Counted from the stretch's first letter, positions 18,110 through 27,185 are shown. The stretch is 64,000 nt of DNA from Bacillota bacterium (GCA_017442785.1 JAFRZB010000038.1:1-64000); one strand, 5' to 3'. The notes: generated by a model not told the origin, from the letters alone. Made by a program: numbers and translations.

Positions 18110-19219
18110 TCATCTGCTTACGGACAGATAGTGGCAGGAGCCTGATCCGAGGACCTTCTCCATCTTTTCCCGGAAGCTCTCCTTTTCATCCAGAGGGACA
18201 TAAGCCTGTATCGTTCCTGCAAAGCCCCCTCCGTGTACGCGTACGGCGCCTTTTCCGTTAAGAGCCTTTCTTGCAAGCTCTATGCAGTCCCTGTACTGCG
18301 TGGCGGAAGGATCGGACTGGGGAACTATGTTCTGAAGGAGCTCCTCCGAAGAGCGGGCTGACTCGTTGACGAGCCTCAGGTATTCTACGAAGTCTCCGGC
18401 CTTCAGCGCTTCAGCCAGTTTTCCTGCACGTTCGTTTTCGGCAAAGAAGTGCAGGGCTCTTTTTATCTGAAGACCTGAAAGCACCGCAGCGGCGCAAAGC
18501 ACGCAGTCTTTGAATTCTTCCTCCGGAACGTCTCTTAAGACTTCCTTTCCGAAGTATTCGGCCGCCTTGCACATGTCCCTTGGGATAGCTGCGTAATCTC
18601 CGGTAAGATCGGCATGCTCCGTCCTTGTGTCTATTATGCAGAGGGCATAGCCGAAATCCTCAAAGCGCCTGTCGATCTGCTCTATTACCGGCTTTTCGGG
18701 ATCCTTAAAGTCTATTGCTACGATGTTTCCCACCGAGCATGCCATCTGGTCCATAAGACCGCAGGGCTTGCCGAAATACACGTTCTCCGCGTACTGTCCT
18801 ATCTGTGCTATCTGGACATCGGTCAGATTTCCCTTGCAGTAAAAGTCGTTGAAAATGCGCCCTATGAGAACCTCGTAGGCGGCGGAGGAGGACAGGCCTG
18901 AGCCGGTCAGAACATCGGATCTCATGGAAGCCTTAAAACCGCCCGGTTTGTATCCCAGCTGTGATATCCTTGCTGCTATGCCTCTTACAAGTGCAGCGGA
19001 GCCGTTCTTTTCTTCCTCTTTCGGATCGAGATCGGAGACGTCTACCGAAAGCTCAGGGTAGCCTTCGGAAGCTATCCTTACGATGCAGTCATCGGTCTTT
19101 TCTGCTTCTGCCGTAATGTAAAGATCTATCCCGGCCGCCAGCACTTTACCGTGCTGATGGTCCGTATGGTTTCCGCCGAGCTCGGTGCGGCCCGGCGCTC
19201 TGAATGTCTTTGTCATCAT
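18110..19219 (-). CDS. galK: Galactokinase
   Basis: This is a 369-residue GHMP kinase that phosphorylates galactose at C1 with ATP. Visible motifs are the galactokinase signature in the variant form GRTELGGNHTDHQ, the GHMP loop GSGLSSSAAYE, and the C-terminal motif VHGGGFAGT. The ATG overlaps the galM stop (ATGA), so the pair is coupled in the order galM-galK. galT and galE are not in this window. Confidence 0.95.
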   Translation of the reverse strand: MMTKTFRAPGRTELGGNHTDHQHGKVLAAGIDLYITAEAEKTDDCIVRIASEGYPELSVDVSDLDPKEEEKNGSAALVRGIAARISQLGYKPGGFKASMRSDVLTGSGLSSSAAYEVLIGRIFNDFYCKGNLTDVQIAQIGQYAENVYFGKPCGLMDQMACSVGNIVAIDFKDPEKPVIEQIDRRFEDFGYALCIIDTRTEHADLTGDYAAIPRDMCKAAEYFGKEVLRDVPEEEFKDCVLCAAAVLSGLQIKRALHFFAENERAGKLAEALKAGDFVEYLRLVNESARSSEELLQNIVPQSDPSATQYRDCIELARKALNGKGAVRVHGGGFAGTIQAYVPLDEKESFREKMEKVLGSGSCHYLSVSR

Positions 19220-20049
19220 TTGGCCCTTTTGAAAGAATAAGTCGTGTTCTGTACGTATGCCTCGCCCTGAATAAGGACTGTGTTCGGGAACTCCGGCCTG
19301 TTGGGGCTGTCCGCGAAATGCTGAGCTTCAAGGCATATGTGGGTCTCGGTGTTGTAGAGCTGCAGGCCCGGCTGGTCCGTACTTACCGTCATCTCAATAC
19401 CGCTGTTCTTCCCTTTAAGAACGGCAGCATTTTTCTCTCCCGGGCGAAGCACGAAGTTGTCGTCGTAGCCGGGCTCGAATGGGATGGGCTTTCTGAAGTC
19501 GAAACGCGTCCCTTCAACATCGAGGAACCTTCCTGTCGGAATGAGTCCGGCATCCGTTTCCGTGATGCAGTCCGCGTTTATCTGCAGGATGTGGTCCTTC
19601 GCCTTTTCCTCTCCGAGGTTGAAGTAAAGGTGGTTGGTCATGTTTATGACCGTTGGACTGTCAGTATTCGCGTAGTAGCTGATGTTCAGAGCGTCGCCGG
19701 ATGCTGTAAAGCGTACCTGAGCGTATACTCTTCCCGGGAAGCCCTGATCTCCGTCACCTGATATGATGCTGAAGACGGCAGAGTCTTCCGATAACTTTTC
19801 GACTGTCCATTCTCTTTTGGCGAAGCCTCCCGGCCCTCCGTGCAGGCAGTTTGCGCCCTCGTTGGGTATCAGTTGGTATTCTCTCCCGTTAAGGGAAAAC
19901 CGCGATCCTCCAATGCGGTTTGCGTAACGGCCTATGGTTATGCCGTCCTTTCCGACCCTGACACCGTCGAACCAGAGCTCTTCTATGCATGCGCCTTTAC
20001 TGCTGATAACGGCGCGCAGCTTTCCGTTTTTTATCTCTATGGTATTCAT
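19216..20049 (-). CDS. galM: Aldose 1-epimerase (galactose mutarotase)
   Basis: It interconverts beta- and alpha-galactose, supplying the alpha anomer for GalK. From ATG 20049 the protein has 277 residues. It shows YANRIG, the catalytic His in NMTNHLYFNLG and a late EAQHFADSPN motif. An in-frame start at 20127 would add 26 residues but would run into the divergent maf gene, so 20049 is preferred. The ribosome site is weak. Confidence 0.92.
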   Translation of the reverse strand: MNTIEIKNGKLRAVISSKGACIEELWFDGVRVGKDGITIGRYANRIGGSRFSLNGREYQLIPNEGANCLHGGPGGFAKREWTVEKLSEDSAVFSIISGDGDQGFPGRVYAQVRFTASGDALNISYYANTDSPTVINMTNHLYFNLGEEKAKDHILQINADCITETDAGLIPTGRFLDVEGTRFDFRKPIPFEPGYDDNFVLRPGEKNAAVLKGKNSGIEMTVSTDQPGLQLYNTETHICLEAQHFADSPNRPEFPNTVLIQGEAYVQNTTYSFKRAK

Positions 20050-20091
20050 ACCGTAATTGTACTCTTTTTCGCTGGGAATGTGAAGTTTTTG

Positions 20092-20100
20092 TGGTATAAT
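20092..20100 (+). promoter_or_regulatory. Extended -10 promoter of maf, 8 nt before ATG
   Basis: TGGTATAAT (extended -10) ends 8 nt before ATG 20109. No ribosome site fits between, so a leaderless or near-leaderless maf mRNA is predicted. Confidence 0.5.
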
Positions 20101-20108
20101 TACAACAA

Positions 20109-20726
20109 ATGAGGATAGTACTTGCAAGCGCTTCTCCCAGGAGAAGGGAGCTTATAAAAAAGATAACGGAAAGCTTTGAGACCGTTCCTGCGCAGATAGA
20201 TGAGGCTGCGGTGGAAAGGGCCGTCATTTCGTGTGCGGATACCACGGACCGGACCGTGATAGGGGACAAGGTCGTGCAGGAGCTTGCAAGAGAAAAGGCA
20301 TTTTCTGTCTTTATGTCCCTCGGGGAGCCGGATGACACACTTGTAATAGGCGCAGATACCGTAGTATGCATCAAGGACGAGATACTCGGTAAGCCCAAGG
20401 ACAGGGAAGATGCCGTAAGGATGCTGAGAGCTCAGTCTCTGGAACCTCAGACAGTCATTACCGGTGTCGCTCTAGTAAGCTGTACAGGGATCAGTACCTT
20501 CTCCGAAAAGACCATGGTGTATTTCCATCCGCTCGACGAGGTCCAGGAGGCAAGGATACAGGCATACTGCGATACCGATGAGCCCTACGACAAGGCCGGC
20601 GGCTACGGCATCCAGCTGGGAGGGGCATCTCTCGTGGACCATTACGTCGGAGATTTCGATAATGTCATAGGCTTTCCTACCGGGCGCATCCTCAGCGAAT
20701 TAAAAGCGCTGGATATCGATATATAA
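20109..20726 (+). CDS. maf: Maf-like nucleoside triphosphate pyrophosphatase
   Basis: Maf proteins hydrolyse non-canonical or modified nucleotides and have been linked to septum control. The 205-residue sequence starts with LASASPRRREL, and has GADTVV, LGKPKDREDA and the GGYGIQ motif. It is the first gene of a run maf, dipeptidase, trmB. It appears to start without a leader. Confidence 0.95.
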   Translation: MRIVLASASPRRRELIKKITESFETVPAQIDEAAVERAVISCADTTDRTVIGDKVVQELAREKAFSVFMSLGEPDDTLVIGADTVVCIKDEILGKPKDREDAVRMLRAQSLEPQTVITGVALVSCTGISTFSEKTMVYFHPLDEVQEARIQAYCDTDEPYDKAGGYGIQLGGASLVDHYVGDFDNVIGFPTGRILSELKALDIDI

Positions 20727-20769
20727 ACAATTTAACATAATCAATATTTTGTTTGAAAGGACCATTGAA

Positions 20770-22071
20770 TTGAGTATCTACACAGACAACTGGATAGAAG
20801 ACCACAAGGATGAGCTTATAGAAGCGCTCAGAGGCGCCGTGAGGTTTCGTACAGTGGAGGGCGTGCCCGAAGAAGGCGCACCCTTCGGAGCCGAAGTAAA
20901 AAAGTGTCTTGACTACACGCTTGATAAAGCGTCTTCTCTCGGTCTTTCGGCAAAGTCTCTCGATAATTACTGCGGAATGATCGATGCCGGAGAAGGGGAA
21001 GAGATGCTCGGCATACTGGCGCATCTGGACGTAGTGCCCGAAGGGACCGGCTGGGAACACGATCCTTACGGAGCAGAGATAGCAGACGGAAAGCTTTACG
21101 GACGCGGAACCCTGGATGACAAAGGCCCCGCCTTCGCCAGCATCTATGCTCTTAAGGCTGTCATAGCCTCCGGCAAGAGCTTCAGGCGCCGCGTAAGGAT
21201 TATCCTCGGCTGCAACGAGGAGACCAACATGGGCTGCATCAACTATTACAAGTCTCATGAGACCATACCGGATCTTTCTTTCTCCCCGGACGGAGAATAT
21301 CCACTTACCAACTCCGAAAAGAGCATACTTCACTGCACCTACAAGGCTGAATTCAGGTCTAACATAAAGATGGACGTAGGTGATGCCGCAAATGTTGTCC
21401 CCGGCCATGCCTCCTGTATCCTGAGCAGTTATCTTAAGGAAGAAGAGATCAGCGCTGACGGCAGGATAGCCCATGCCTCTCTTCCGTGGGAGGGGGAGAA
21501 CGCCCTGCAGAAGCTCTTCCTCAAGCTCAGATCAAAGGATCTTCGCGGGATGGACCGCGTTGCGATAGATACTCTCTGCGACGCGTTCGGAAACGAGTAT
21601 TACGGGCAGTCTATGGGGCTGGACAAGGAGGACGAGTCCGGCAGGCTCACACTCAACGTAGGCGTAATGCACTGGAACAGCGAGGGCTTCGAGCTGACTC
21701 TGGATCTCCGCTGTCCTGTATCGCTCCCCGAATTATATATAAAGGAACGCATTGAGATAGCCCTTGCTGCTACCGGAGGAAGGATAGCTGCCTGGGATTA
21801 CAGACCCGGCTACAGCATCCCCGACGATTCCGAGATAGTAAAGAAGCTCCTTAAGGTCTATGTCGACAGAACAGGAGATACCGAAGCAAAGCCCAAGAGG
21901 ATAGGCGGCGGAACTTACTCAAGAGAGCTGCCTAACGCTGTCAGCTTCGGTCCGGAAAACTACATGTGCGAAGCTTCCTGCCATGTTGCAAACGAGTTCA
22001 TAGGCATAGATCAGCTTCTCATGAACGCCAAGATGATAGCGGACGCCATTATTGCGCTCGCATGCGACTGA
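20770..22071 (+). CDS. PepV/Sapep-type metallodipeptidase (M20 family)
   Basis: The M20 peptidase has ~433 residues. Metal-site motifs are LAHLDVVPEG, GRGTLDDKGP with the metal Asp, and CNEETNMG with the catalytic Glu pair. The long middle lid domain is typical of PepV. A TTG start at 20770 is preferred because AAAGGA lies 8 nt before it; another TTG at 20749 lacks a ribosome site. It is cytoplasmic and likely cleaves dipeptides. Confidence 0.88.
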   Translation: MSIYTDNWIEDHKDELIEALRGAVRFRTVEGVPEEGAPFGAEVKKCLDYTLDKASSLGLSAKSLDNYCGMIDAGEGEEMLGILAHLDVVPEGTGWEHDPYGAEIADGKLYGRGTLDDKGPAFASIYALKAVIASGKSFRRRVRIILGCNEETNMGCINYYKSHETIPDLSFSPDGEYPLTNSEKSILHCTYKAEFRSNIKMDVGDAANVVPGHASCILSSYLKEEEISADGRIAHASLPWEGENALQKLFLKLRSKDLRGMDRVAIDTLCDAFGNEYYGQSMGLDKEDESGRLTLNVGVMHWNSEGFELTLDLRCPVSLPELYIKERIEIALAATGGRIAAWDYRPGYSIPDDSEIVKKLLKVYVDRTGDTEAKPKRIGGGTYSRELPNAVSFGPENYMCEASCHVANEFIGIDQLLMNAKMIADAIIALACD

Positions 22072-22072
22072 T

Positions 22073-22711
22073 ATGCGCCAGCACGCCATAAGAAACAGAG
22101 AAAAGATATTAGAAGAATGCGGGAGCCGTCTCGTTGAAGACGCAGCCTCGCATAAGGGCAGCTGGAGCAGACTTTTCGGCAACGACAATCCGATAAAGCT
22201 TGAAGTTGGAAGCGGCAAGGGTCAGTTCATAAGCAATATCTGCCAAAGGGATAAGGACATCAATTTCCTTGCCTGCGAGGGCGGGTACAACGTATTTCCC
22301 CGGATACTTCAGAAGGCTCAGATGTTTGAGCTCTCAAATCTTGCTGTAATACCGCAGTACATAGCCGATCCCTGCGATCTTTTCGAAGACGGAGAGCTTT
22401 CCGGCATCTATCTTAATTTCAGCGATCCCTGGAAGAAGCAGACGGCTCACAGGAGGCTCACTCACAGGTCTAAGCTTGAAGGCTACCGCAGGATATGCAG
22501 GCCCGGAAGCGCCCTTGAGTTCAAGACGGACAACGATGAGCTGTTCGAGTTTTCTCTTGAGGAGATGGCCGCAATAGGGCTTAAGCCGGAGACAGTTGTG
22601 TACGATCTGTATTCCAGCGAGTTAGCAGAGGACAACATCCCCACCGAATATGAAGAAAAGTTCACAAAAAACGGATTGAAAATCAAATATCTGAGGCTCA
22701 TATTCACATAA
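22073..22711 (+). CDS. trmB: tRNA (guanine-N7-)-methyltransferase
   Basis: It uses SAM to make m7G46 in tRNA. The 212-residue protein has the SAM motif EVGSGKGQFI, ACEGG after it, and the family signature NFSDPWKKQ followed by HRRLTH. The ATG at 22073 lies 2 nt after the dipeptidase stop. An alternative TTG at 22052 inside that gene would add 7 residues. Confidence 0.95.
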   Translation: MRQHAIRNREKILEECGSRLVEDAASHKGSWSRLFGNDNPIKLEVGSGKGQFISNICQRDKDINFLACEGGYNVFPRILQKAQMFELSNLAVIPQYIADPCDLFEDGELSGIYLNFSDPWKKQTAHRRLTHRSKLEGYRRICRPGSALEFKTDNDELFEFSLEEMAAIGLKPETVVYDLYSSELAEDNIPTEYEEKFTKNGLKIKYLRLIFT

Positions 22712-22713
22712 TT

Positions 22714-22744
22714 TTGACACTTTATAAACTATTTGTGCTATTAT
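22714..22744 (+). promoter_or_regulatory. Promoter of the TPM-like/pspA pair
   Basis: A perfect TTGACA and TATTAT, but with a 19-nt spacer, 48 nt before the start codon. A spacer this long suggests a weak or regulated promoter. Confidence 0.45.
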
Positions 22745-22791
22745 AGCGTTGTAAAGCGGCGGGGGTGCCCGTTGCATGAAAGGAGGCCTAA

Positions 22792-23958
22792 ATGGGCAGA
22801 GGCGGCGGCGGAGGCGGCGGCTTCGGCGGAGGAGGCAGCTTCGGAGGAGGCAGCTTCGGAGGCGGAGGCGGCGGCCATATAGGCGGCGGATTCTCCGGCG
22901 GCAGAGTCGGAGGAAGCAGTCACAGCAGCGGAGGAAGCAGCTGGGGTGGAAGCAGCCACAGCAGCGGAGGCAGCAGCTGGGGCGGCGGTCACAGCTACAG
23001 CGGAGGAACGCGCAATTACAACTACAATTCCGGCGGCAACGGTCTGTTCCCGCCACTCTGGTGGTGGATATGGGGCAACAACTCCACAAGGACCCAGCAG
23101 AAGGTAGTATACGAAAAGAGAGACGACAACAACGGAGGCGGAGGCAAGGAGCCTCAGCAGCCCAAGCCCGAGAAACCGGAAAAGAAGACTACGGCTGTCG
23201 GATGTCTGTCCGTTATACTGATCATAATAGCGATCATTCTTGTAGTGGCCCTGGTAAGCGGGATCAACGCAGCAAAGGACGCCAAGAATCGTGTAAAGCT
23301 CAGCGAGAAGGTCACTGTGGACATAGGATATGTTGACGACCAGCTGGCCTGGCTGAGCAACAAGTCCACCGTCCAGAGCGGCATGAAGAGCTTCTATGAT
23401 CAGACAGGCGTAATGCCTTACCTGATCATAACCGATAACATCGGCGGAGCCAAGAATAATGCAGAGGCCCAGGTATGGATGCAGAAGAAGTACGCTGAGC
23501 TCTTCAAGAACGATCAGACGCACCTGCTTGTAGCGTATTACCAGGAGAACGGTTCCGACGACTACGCATTCCTGTACGCTGGCTCATCGGCCAACGGAGT
23601 AGTAGACGAGGACGCAAGGGAAGTTATCTACAACTACTTCAACAGGTACTACACCTCGGACCTCTCGGACGACGAGTACTTTGCAAAGGTCTTTGAGGAG
23701 TCCGCCAAGGAGATCATGAAACAGTCTGATACCGGATGGAAGGCATATCTCTTCTGGCTGATAGTAGTCATTGCGGTGCTTGTGATCATGAACATCATCG
23801 ATTACAAGAACACCATGAAGATAAAGAAGCAGGAAGCCGCGGCAAAGATCCTCAACGCCAACATCGAGGATCCCGGCTGGAAGGACGACGCGGAGGATCT
23901 TGCGGAAAAATATGTTGATGAGGCAAGCGAGCTTGCTTCCAAATATGATGATAAATAA
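22792..23958 (+). CDS. Gly/Ser-rich membrane protein with TPM-like domain
   Basis: The 388-residue protein has an extreme Gly/Ser/His-rich N-terminus (~1-83) followed by a Trp cluster. A Pro/Lys linker, a first membrane helix (~135-158), a soluble domain (~165-315) and a second membrane helix (~318-340) come next, with a helical acidic tail. The soluble domain has the layout of TPM_phosphatase domains, including TGVMPYLIITDN, HLLVAYY and a DDEYFAKVFEE helix. It has an AAAGGAGG site. pspA lies 26 nt downstream, which suggests a membrane-integrity role. The enzyme activity is unproven. Confidence 0.7.
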   Translation: MGRGGGGGGGFGGGGSFGGGSFGGGGGGHIGGGFSGGRVGGSSHSSGGSSWGGSSHSSGGSSWGGGHSYSGGTRNYNYNSGGNGLFPPLWWWIWGNNSTRTQQKVVYEKRDDNNGGGGKEPQQPKPEKPEKKTTAVGCLSVILIIIAIILVVALVSGINAAKDAKNRVKLSEKVTVDIGYVDDQLAWLSNKSTVQSGMKSFYDQTGVMPYLIITDNIGGAKNNAEAQVWMQKKYAELFKNDQTHLLVAYYQENGSDDYAFLYAGSSANGVVDEDAREVIYNYFNRYYTSDLSDDEYFAKVFEESAKEIMKQSDTGWKAYLFWLIVVIAVLVIMNIIDYKNTMKIKKQEAAAKILNANIEDPGWKDDAEDLAEKYVDEASELASKYDDK

Positions 23959-23984
23959 CACAAAGAGTTATCAGGAGGAAAACA

Positions 23985-24662
23985 ATGGGTATTTTATCAA
24001 GATTCAGTGACATCATCAGCGCTAACATCAATTCTCTTCTCGACAAGGCAGAGGATCCTGTAAAGATGATCAACAAGTATCTCATCGATGCAAGAGAGGA
24101 TCTCGCTGAAGTCAAGAAGGAGACCACCGAGGTCATGGCTGAGGAGACCAGAGCGCAGCGCAAGGTCGACAACAACCTGGCAGAGGTAGCAAGGTATGCC
24201 GAGCTCTCCAAGAAGGCTCTCAAGGCCGGCAACGAGGGCGATGCCAAGGTATTCATCGCTAAGAAGCAGGAGCTCGAGACCGCAGGCGCAGCTCTGCAGA
24301 CCGCTTATGCTGCCGCTCACGAGAACGCCATCAAGATGCGTCAGCTCTATGATAAGCTCGCTTCTGATATCGCTCAGCTCGAAGCCCGCAAGGCAGGCAT
24401 AGAGGCTAAGGCTTCCATAGCCAAGACCCAGCAGAAGGTCAACCAGTACACTTCCAAGGGCGACAAGATCAACGAGGTCATGGGCGCATTCGAGAAGATG
24501 GAAGACAAGGTCAACAAGGCTCTCGACGTAGCCAATGCTGCCGCAGAGCTCGATGCCAGCGCTATCGACGAGGCAATAGCTATCGAAGACAAGTACAAGG
24601 CAGGCGTTACCGCTTCCGTAGACGAGGAGCTCGAAGCCCTCAAGAAGGAGCTTGGTCTGTAA
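23985..24662 (+). CDS. pspA: Phage-shock protein A (PspA/IM30/Vipp1 family)
   Basis: The 225-residue coiled-coil protein begins MGILSRFSDIISANIN and has the family's PVKMINKYL segment. Long amphipathic helices are rich in Ala, Glu and Lys. PspA/IM30 proteins (ESCRT-III related) assemble on stressed inner membranes. It is preceded by a CAGGAGG site and probably co-transcribed with the TPM-like gene. No PspF-type regulator is nearby. Confidence 0.93.
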   Translation: MGILSRFSDIISANINSLLDKAEDPVKMINKYLIDAREDLAEVKKETTEVMAEETRAQRKVDNNLAEVARYAELSKKALKAGNEGDAKVFIAKKQELETAGAALQTAYAAAHENAIKMRQLYDKLASDIAQLEARKAGIEAKASIAKTQQKVNQYTSKGDKINEVMGAFEKMEDKVNKALDVANAAAELDASAIDEAIAIEDKYKAGVTASVDEELEALKKELGL

Positions 24663-24686
24663 TCAGATCTGAAAAAAACAAAACGA

Positions 24687-24717
24687 ACAGGGACCGGAAA
24701 CGGTCCCTGTTTTGTTT
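24687..24717 (+). terminator. Terminator after pspA
   Basis: ACAGGGACCG, loop gaaa, CGGTCCCTGT, then TTTGTTT. Confidence 0.85.
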
Positions 24718-24826
24718 CTGCCACGGAAACAAAACAACAGAATTTTATACAAAACTTTGACTTCTTTTTGTTAAAATATTAATGGATAAAGTTATAGTTA
24801 CTTGAAATAAAAGAGGTGATTTGATC

Positions 24827-25816
24827 ATGGGCGTACCGACACTGGAAAAACAGATAAAGGACTTCGTCCTCACCGAATGCCATCAGGAGAAGGTAGGAAT
24901 AGCAAGCATAGAAAGATTCAATTCCGCTCCTAAGGGCATGCATCCCACGGACTTCCTTCCGGGATGTCAGTCGGTGATCGCTTTCTGCACGCGTCTGCCT
25001 GACGGAGCCATCAATGCGGCTCTGAGGGCTTACGAGGACAGAAAATTCAATGTTCACGGGCAGTATGCGCTGTTCGGATACGTAGGGTCTCCGAACTACA
25101 ATCTGCTGTGGGCAAACTATAAGCTGGCAAGATTCGTTGAAAAGCTTACCGGCGAGATATGCATGCCGATGACCGCAGGTCCTACGCACGGCTCCGGAAT
25201 GCTCTCCATGAGACACTGCGCCGTTGCCGCAGGCCTCGGACAGTTCGGCTGGCACAGCATAGTCGTAACACCCGAGTTCGGACCCAGAAACCGTTTCGGC
25301 GCTGTTCTTACCACAGCCAAGCTGACACCGGATCCGATGATGGGCGGAGAGAGGCTCTGCGATTATACGACATGCCATGTATGCGAGAAGATGTGCCCGA
25401 CAGGCGCTATCCCGCCGTACAAGGCAGGACAGGAGAGGATAGTTGATTTCGGCGAGGGTCAGATAGAGAAGTACTCCGGTATCAACTGGACTAAGTGCAA
25501 GATAGCCTGCGAGGGAGACTATAAGGATTTCAACTTCAACGGTGATTACAACCTTATAGACCCGATAATCGAGAACCCGATAGACGAGGAGTTCTCGGTA
25601 ACTTCCATGTTCCGTGTGAAGGCAGAGAATACCTACATGCACTTCTTCCAGCACCAGACCTCGTGGAAGTGCGGCAACTGCCTGCAGTACTGCCCGCTCG
25701 GAAACTGGAAGGAGAGGTTCTACGACACTAAGATATCCAACGTGAACATCAACCAGTTCATAGACAATTATCCCGATGTCGACATGGATACATATAACGG
25801 GGAGGCGAAAAAATGA
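24827..25816 (+). CDS. Double [4Fe-4S] QueG-like protein, paralogue A
   Basis: The 329-residue protein has an N-terminal alpha/beta part resembling epoxyqueuosine reductase/reductive-dehalogenase-like proteins (VGIAS..., HPTDFLPG, SVIAF). A ferredoxin-like region follows, with C183/C186/C190 (plus C178) and C282/C285/C289, each CxxCxxxC ending in Pro. It is therefore likely a two-cluster electron carrier or reductase subunit. Whether it binds a cobamide, as QueG does, cannot be told. ATG 24827 is chosen because AGAGGTGA lies upstream. It overlaps paralogue B by 4 nt and heads the five-gene operon. No signal peptide is visible. Confidence 0.78.
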   Translation: MGVPTLEKQIKDFVLTECHQEKVGIASIERFNSAPKGMHPTDFLPGCQSVIAFCTRLPDGAINAALRAYEDRKFNVHGQYALFGYVGSPNYNLLWANYKLARFVEKLTGEICMPMTAGPTHGSGMLSMRHCAVAAGLGQFGWHSIVVTPEFGPRNRFGAVLTTAKLTPDPMMGGERLCDYTTCHVCEKMCPTGAIPPYKAGQERIVDFGEGQIEKYSGINWTKCKIACEGDYKDFNFNGDYNLIDPIIENPIDEEFSVTSMFRVKAENTYMHFFQHQTSWKCGNCLQYCPLGNWKERFYDTKISNVNINQFIDNYPDVDMDTYNGEAKK

Positions 25817-26760
25817 CTAAGACAGAAGCTGTAAAGAATCGTATATTTGCCGGCTCCGATATGGACTATGTGGGCATCTGTCCGTCCTCCGTCCTGGAGG
25901 GAGAGCCTAAAGGCCACAGACCGTCCGACCTTCTTCCGAACGCGAAGTCAATTATAGTATTCGGCAGAAGGCTTATAAACGGATCCGTTCAGACCAAGTT
26001 CAGGTTCATGGAAGACGGCGTGGGAAACATCGTGGGATCCTATTCCGCGCACTCCTTCGTACTTTCCATAAACCATCTCTGCATGAAGCAGACCTACGAC
26101 ATAGCCCAGTATCTTGAGAACACCTTCGGATGCTTTGCCATGCCGGTCACCAATAACGTGCTCCAGGCCGTCCAGCCCGAGGGCAACTACGCTCCGTTCT
26201 TTGCCGATCCATATAAGGCCGGTCTTCCGATCGACTTCTACAAGGCGGCTGTTGCGGCGGGCATAGGCGAGATGGGCTGGAACCACAGGGTCATCACTCC
26301 CGACAACGGTCCGAGAGTATATATCTGCGCGATAATCACTTCCATGGAGTTCGAGGAGTACGATAAGCCGTACGCCGGCCCGAAGCTCTGCGACCCCGTC
26401 AAGTGCGGCGTCTGCTCCGAGGTCTGCCCGACCCACGCGCTCGATCCCAAAAAGGGAACAAAGGTCACCATATGCGGCAAGGAGTACGACCTCGGCAAGC
26501 TTGATGTAAACGGCTGCTCCGTAGCGTGCTTCGGCTTCAGAAGACAGCTGAACCCGCGCACGGGCGTTGTTGTCGATAAAGACAGTCCGACTGATGAAGA
26601 GCTTGCGGAAGCGCTCTCAAGGAATTTCGAAAAGCCCGGCTTCCAGACATTGGACCACATTCCGATGTTCCACTGCGAGAGATGCCTCATCTATTGCCCG
26701 GTAGGCAACTGGAAGGAAAAGTTCGCCGATCACGGTCTTTCTGACAGGGAGGTAAAGTGA
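25813..26760 (+). CDS. Double [4Fe-4S] QueG-like protein, paralogue B
   Basis: The 315-residue protein is a paralogue of its upstream neighbour, with VGICPSSVLEGEPKGHRPSD, SIIVFGRR and GEMGWNHRVITP. The cluster ligands are C193/C198/C201/C205 and C288/C291/C295. Coupled starts at both ends (ATGA with A, and GTGATGA-type overlap with the 142-residue gene) suggest equimolar production. It resembles paralogue C more than paralogue A at the N-terminus. Function unknown; electron transfer is inferred from the clusters. Confidence 0.78.
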   Translation: MTKTEAVKNRIFAGSDMDYVGICPSSVLEGEPKGHRPSDLLPNAKSIIVFGRRLINGSVQTKFRFMEDGVGNIVGSYSAHSFVLSINHLCMKQTYDIAQYLENTFGCFAMPVTNNVLQAVQPEGNYAPFFADPYKAGLPIDFYKAAVAAGIGEMGWNHRVITPDNGPRVYICAIITSMEFEEYDKPYAGPKLCDPVKCGVCSEVCPTHALDPKKGTKVTICGKEYDLGKLDVNGCSVACFGFRRQLNPRTGVVVDKDSPTDEELAEALSRNFEKPGFQTLDHIPMFHCERCLIYCPVGNWKEKFADHGLSDREVK

Positions 26761-27185
26761 TGAAAAAAATAGTGATCCATACCGGTTTCCTGCCTGAAGG
26801 AACGATCAAATACGAAGGGCAGTACATTTACAAGGTAAAGGCCTACAGAGAGGGCCGCAACGGACTCGGCGAGGGCTTCCCCCAGCCGGAGTTCCTCGAT
26901 CTTGAGCTTGAAGGCGTAGGCGGCATAGACGGCAAGCTGGAAAAGACGAAGATGGTCGGAAGCGATCACATCTTCGACTACAAGATCCACAAATATTATC
27001 TCCTTGAGCACGAGGTCTGGGTAAAGCACCTCGGAGGAATGAGATACGTATCCGACTGGACACCGGCTGAGGTCTGGGGAGTAGCCTGCGAGGAGACCTA
27101 CGACGATGACGGAAAGGTGATCGCCGAAAGACCTCTCGGCTTCATAATCATTCACAGCGACCGCAGAGCGGGCTATGTAGTATAG
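26757..27185 (+). CDS. Unknown 142-residue protein in the redox operon
   Basis: I do not recognise this family. It is a small, soluble-looking, beta-rich protein with many Gly, Tyr and charged residues, no Cys-rich motif, no membrane helix and no signal peptide. A single Cys is present near the C-terminus (WGVACEET). It is placed between the second and third iron-sulfur paralogues and overlaps the former by 4 nt, so it is probably a subunit or accessory protein of the same complex. Confidence 0.7.
   Translation: MMKKIVIHTGFLPEGTIKYEGQYIYKVKAYREGRNGLGEGFPQPEFLDLELEGVGGIDGKLEKTKMVGSDHIFDYKIHKYYLLEHEVWVKHLGGMRYVSDWTPAEVWGVACEETYDDDGKVIAERPLGFIIIHSDRRAGYVV

Noticed and set aside
24721..24826. 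Promoter for the redox operon from TTGACT at 24757
   Set aside because: No -10 lies at 16-18 nt; candidate TAAAAT and TATTAA are too close. A promoter probably exists here but cannot be placed.
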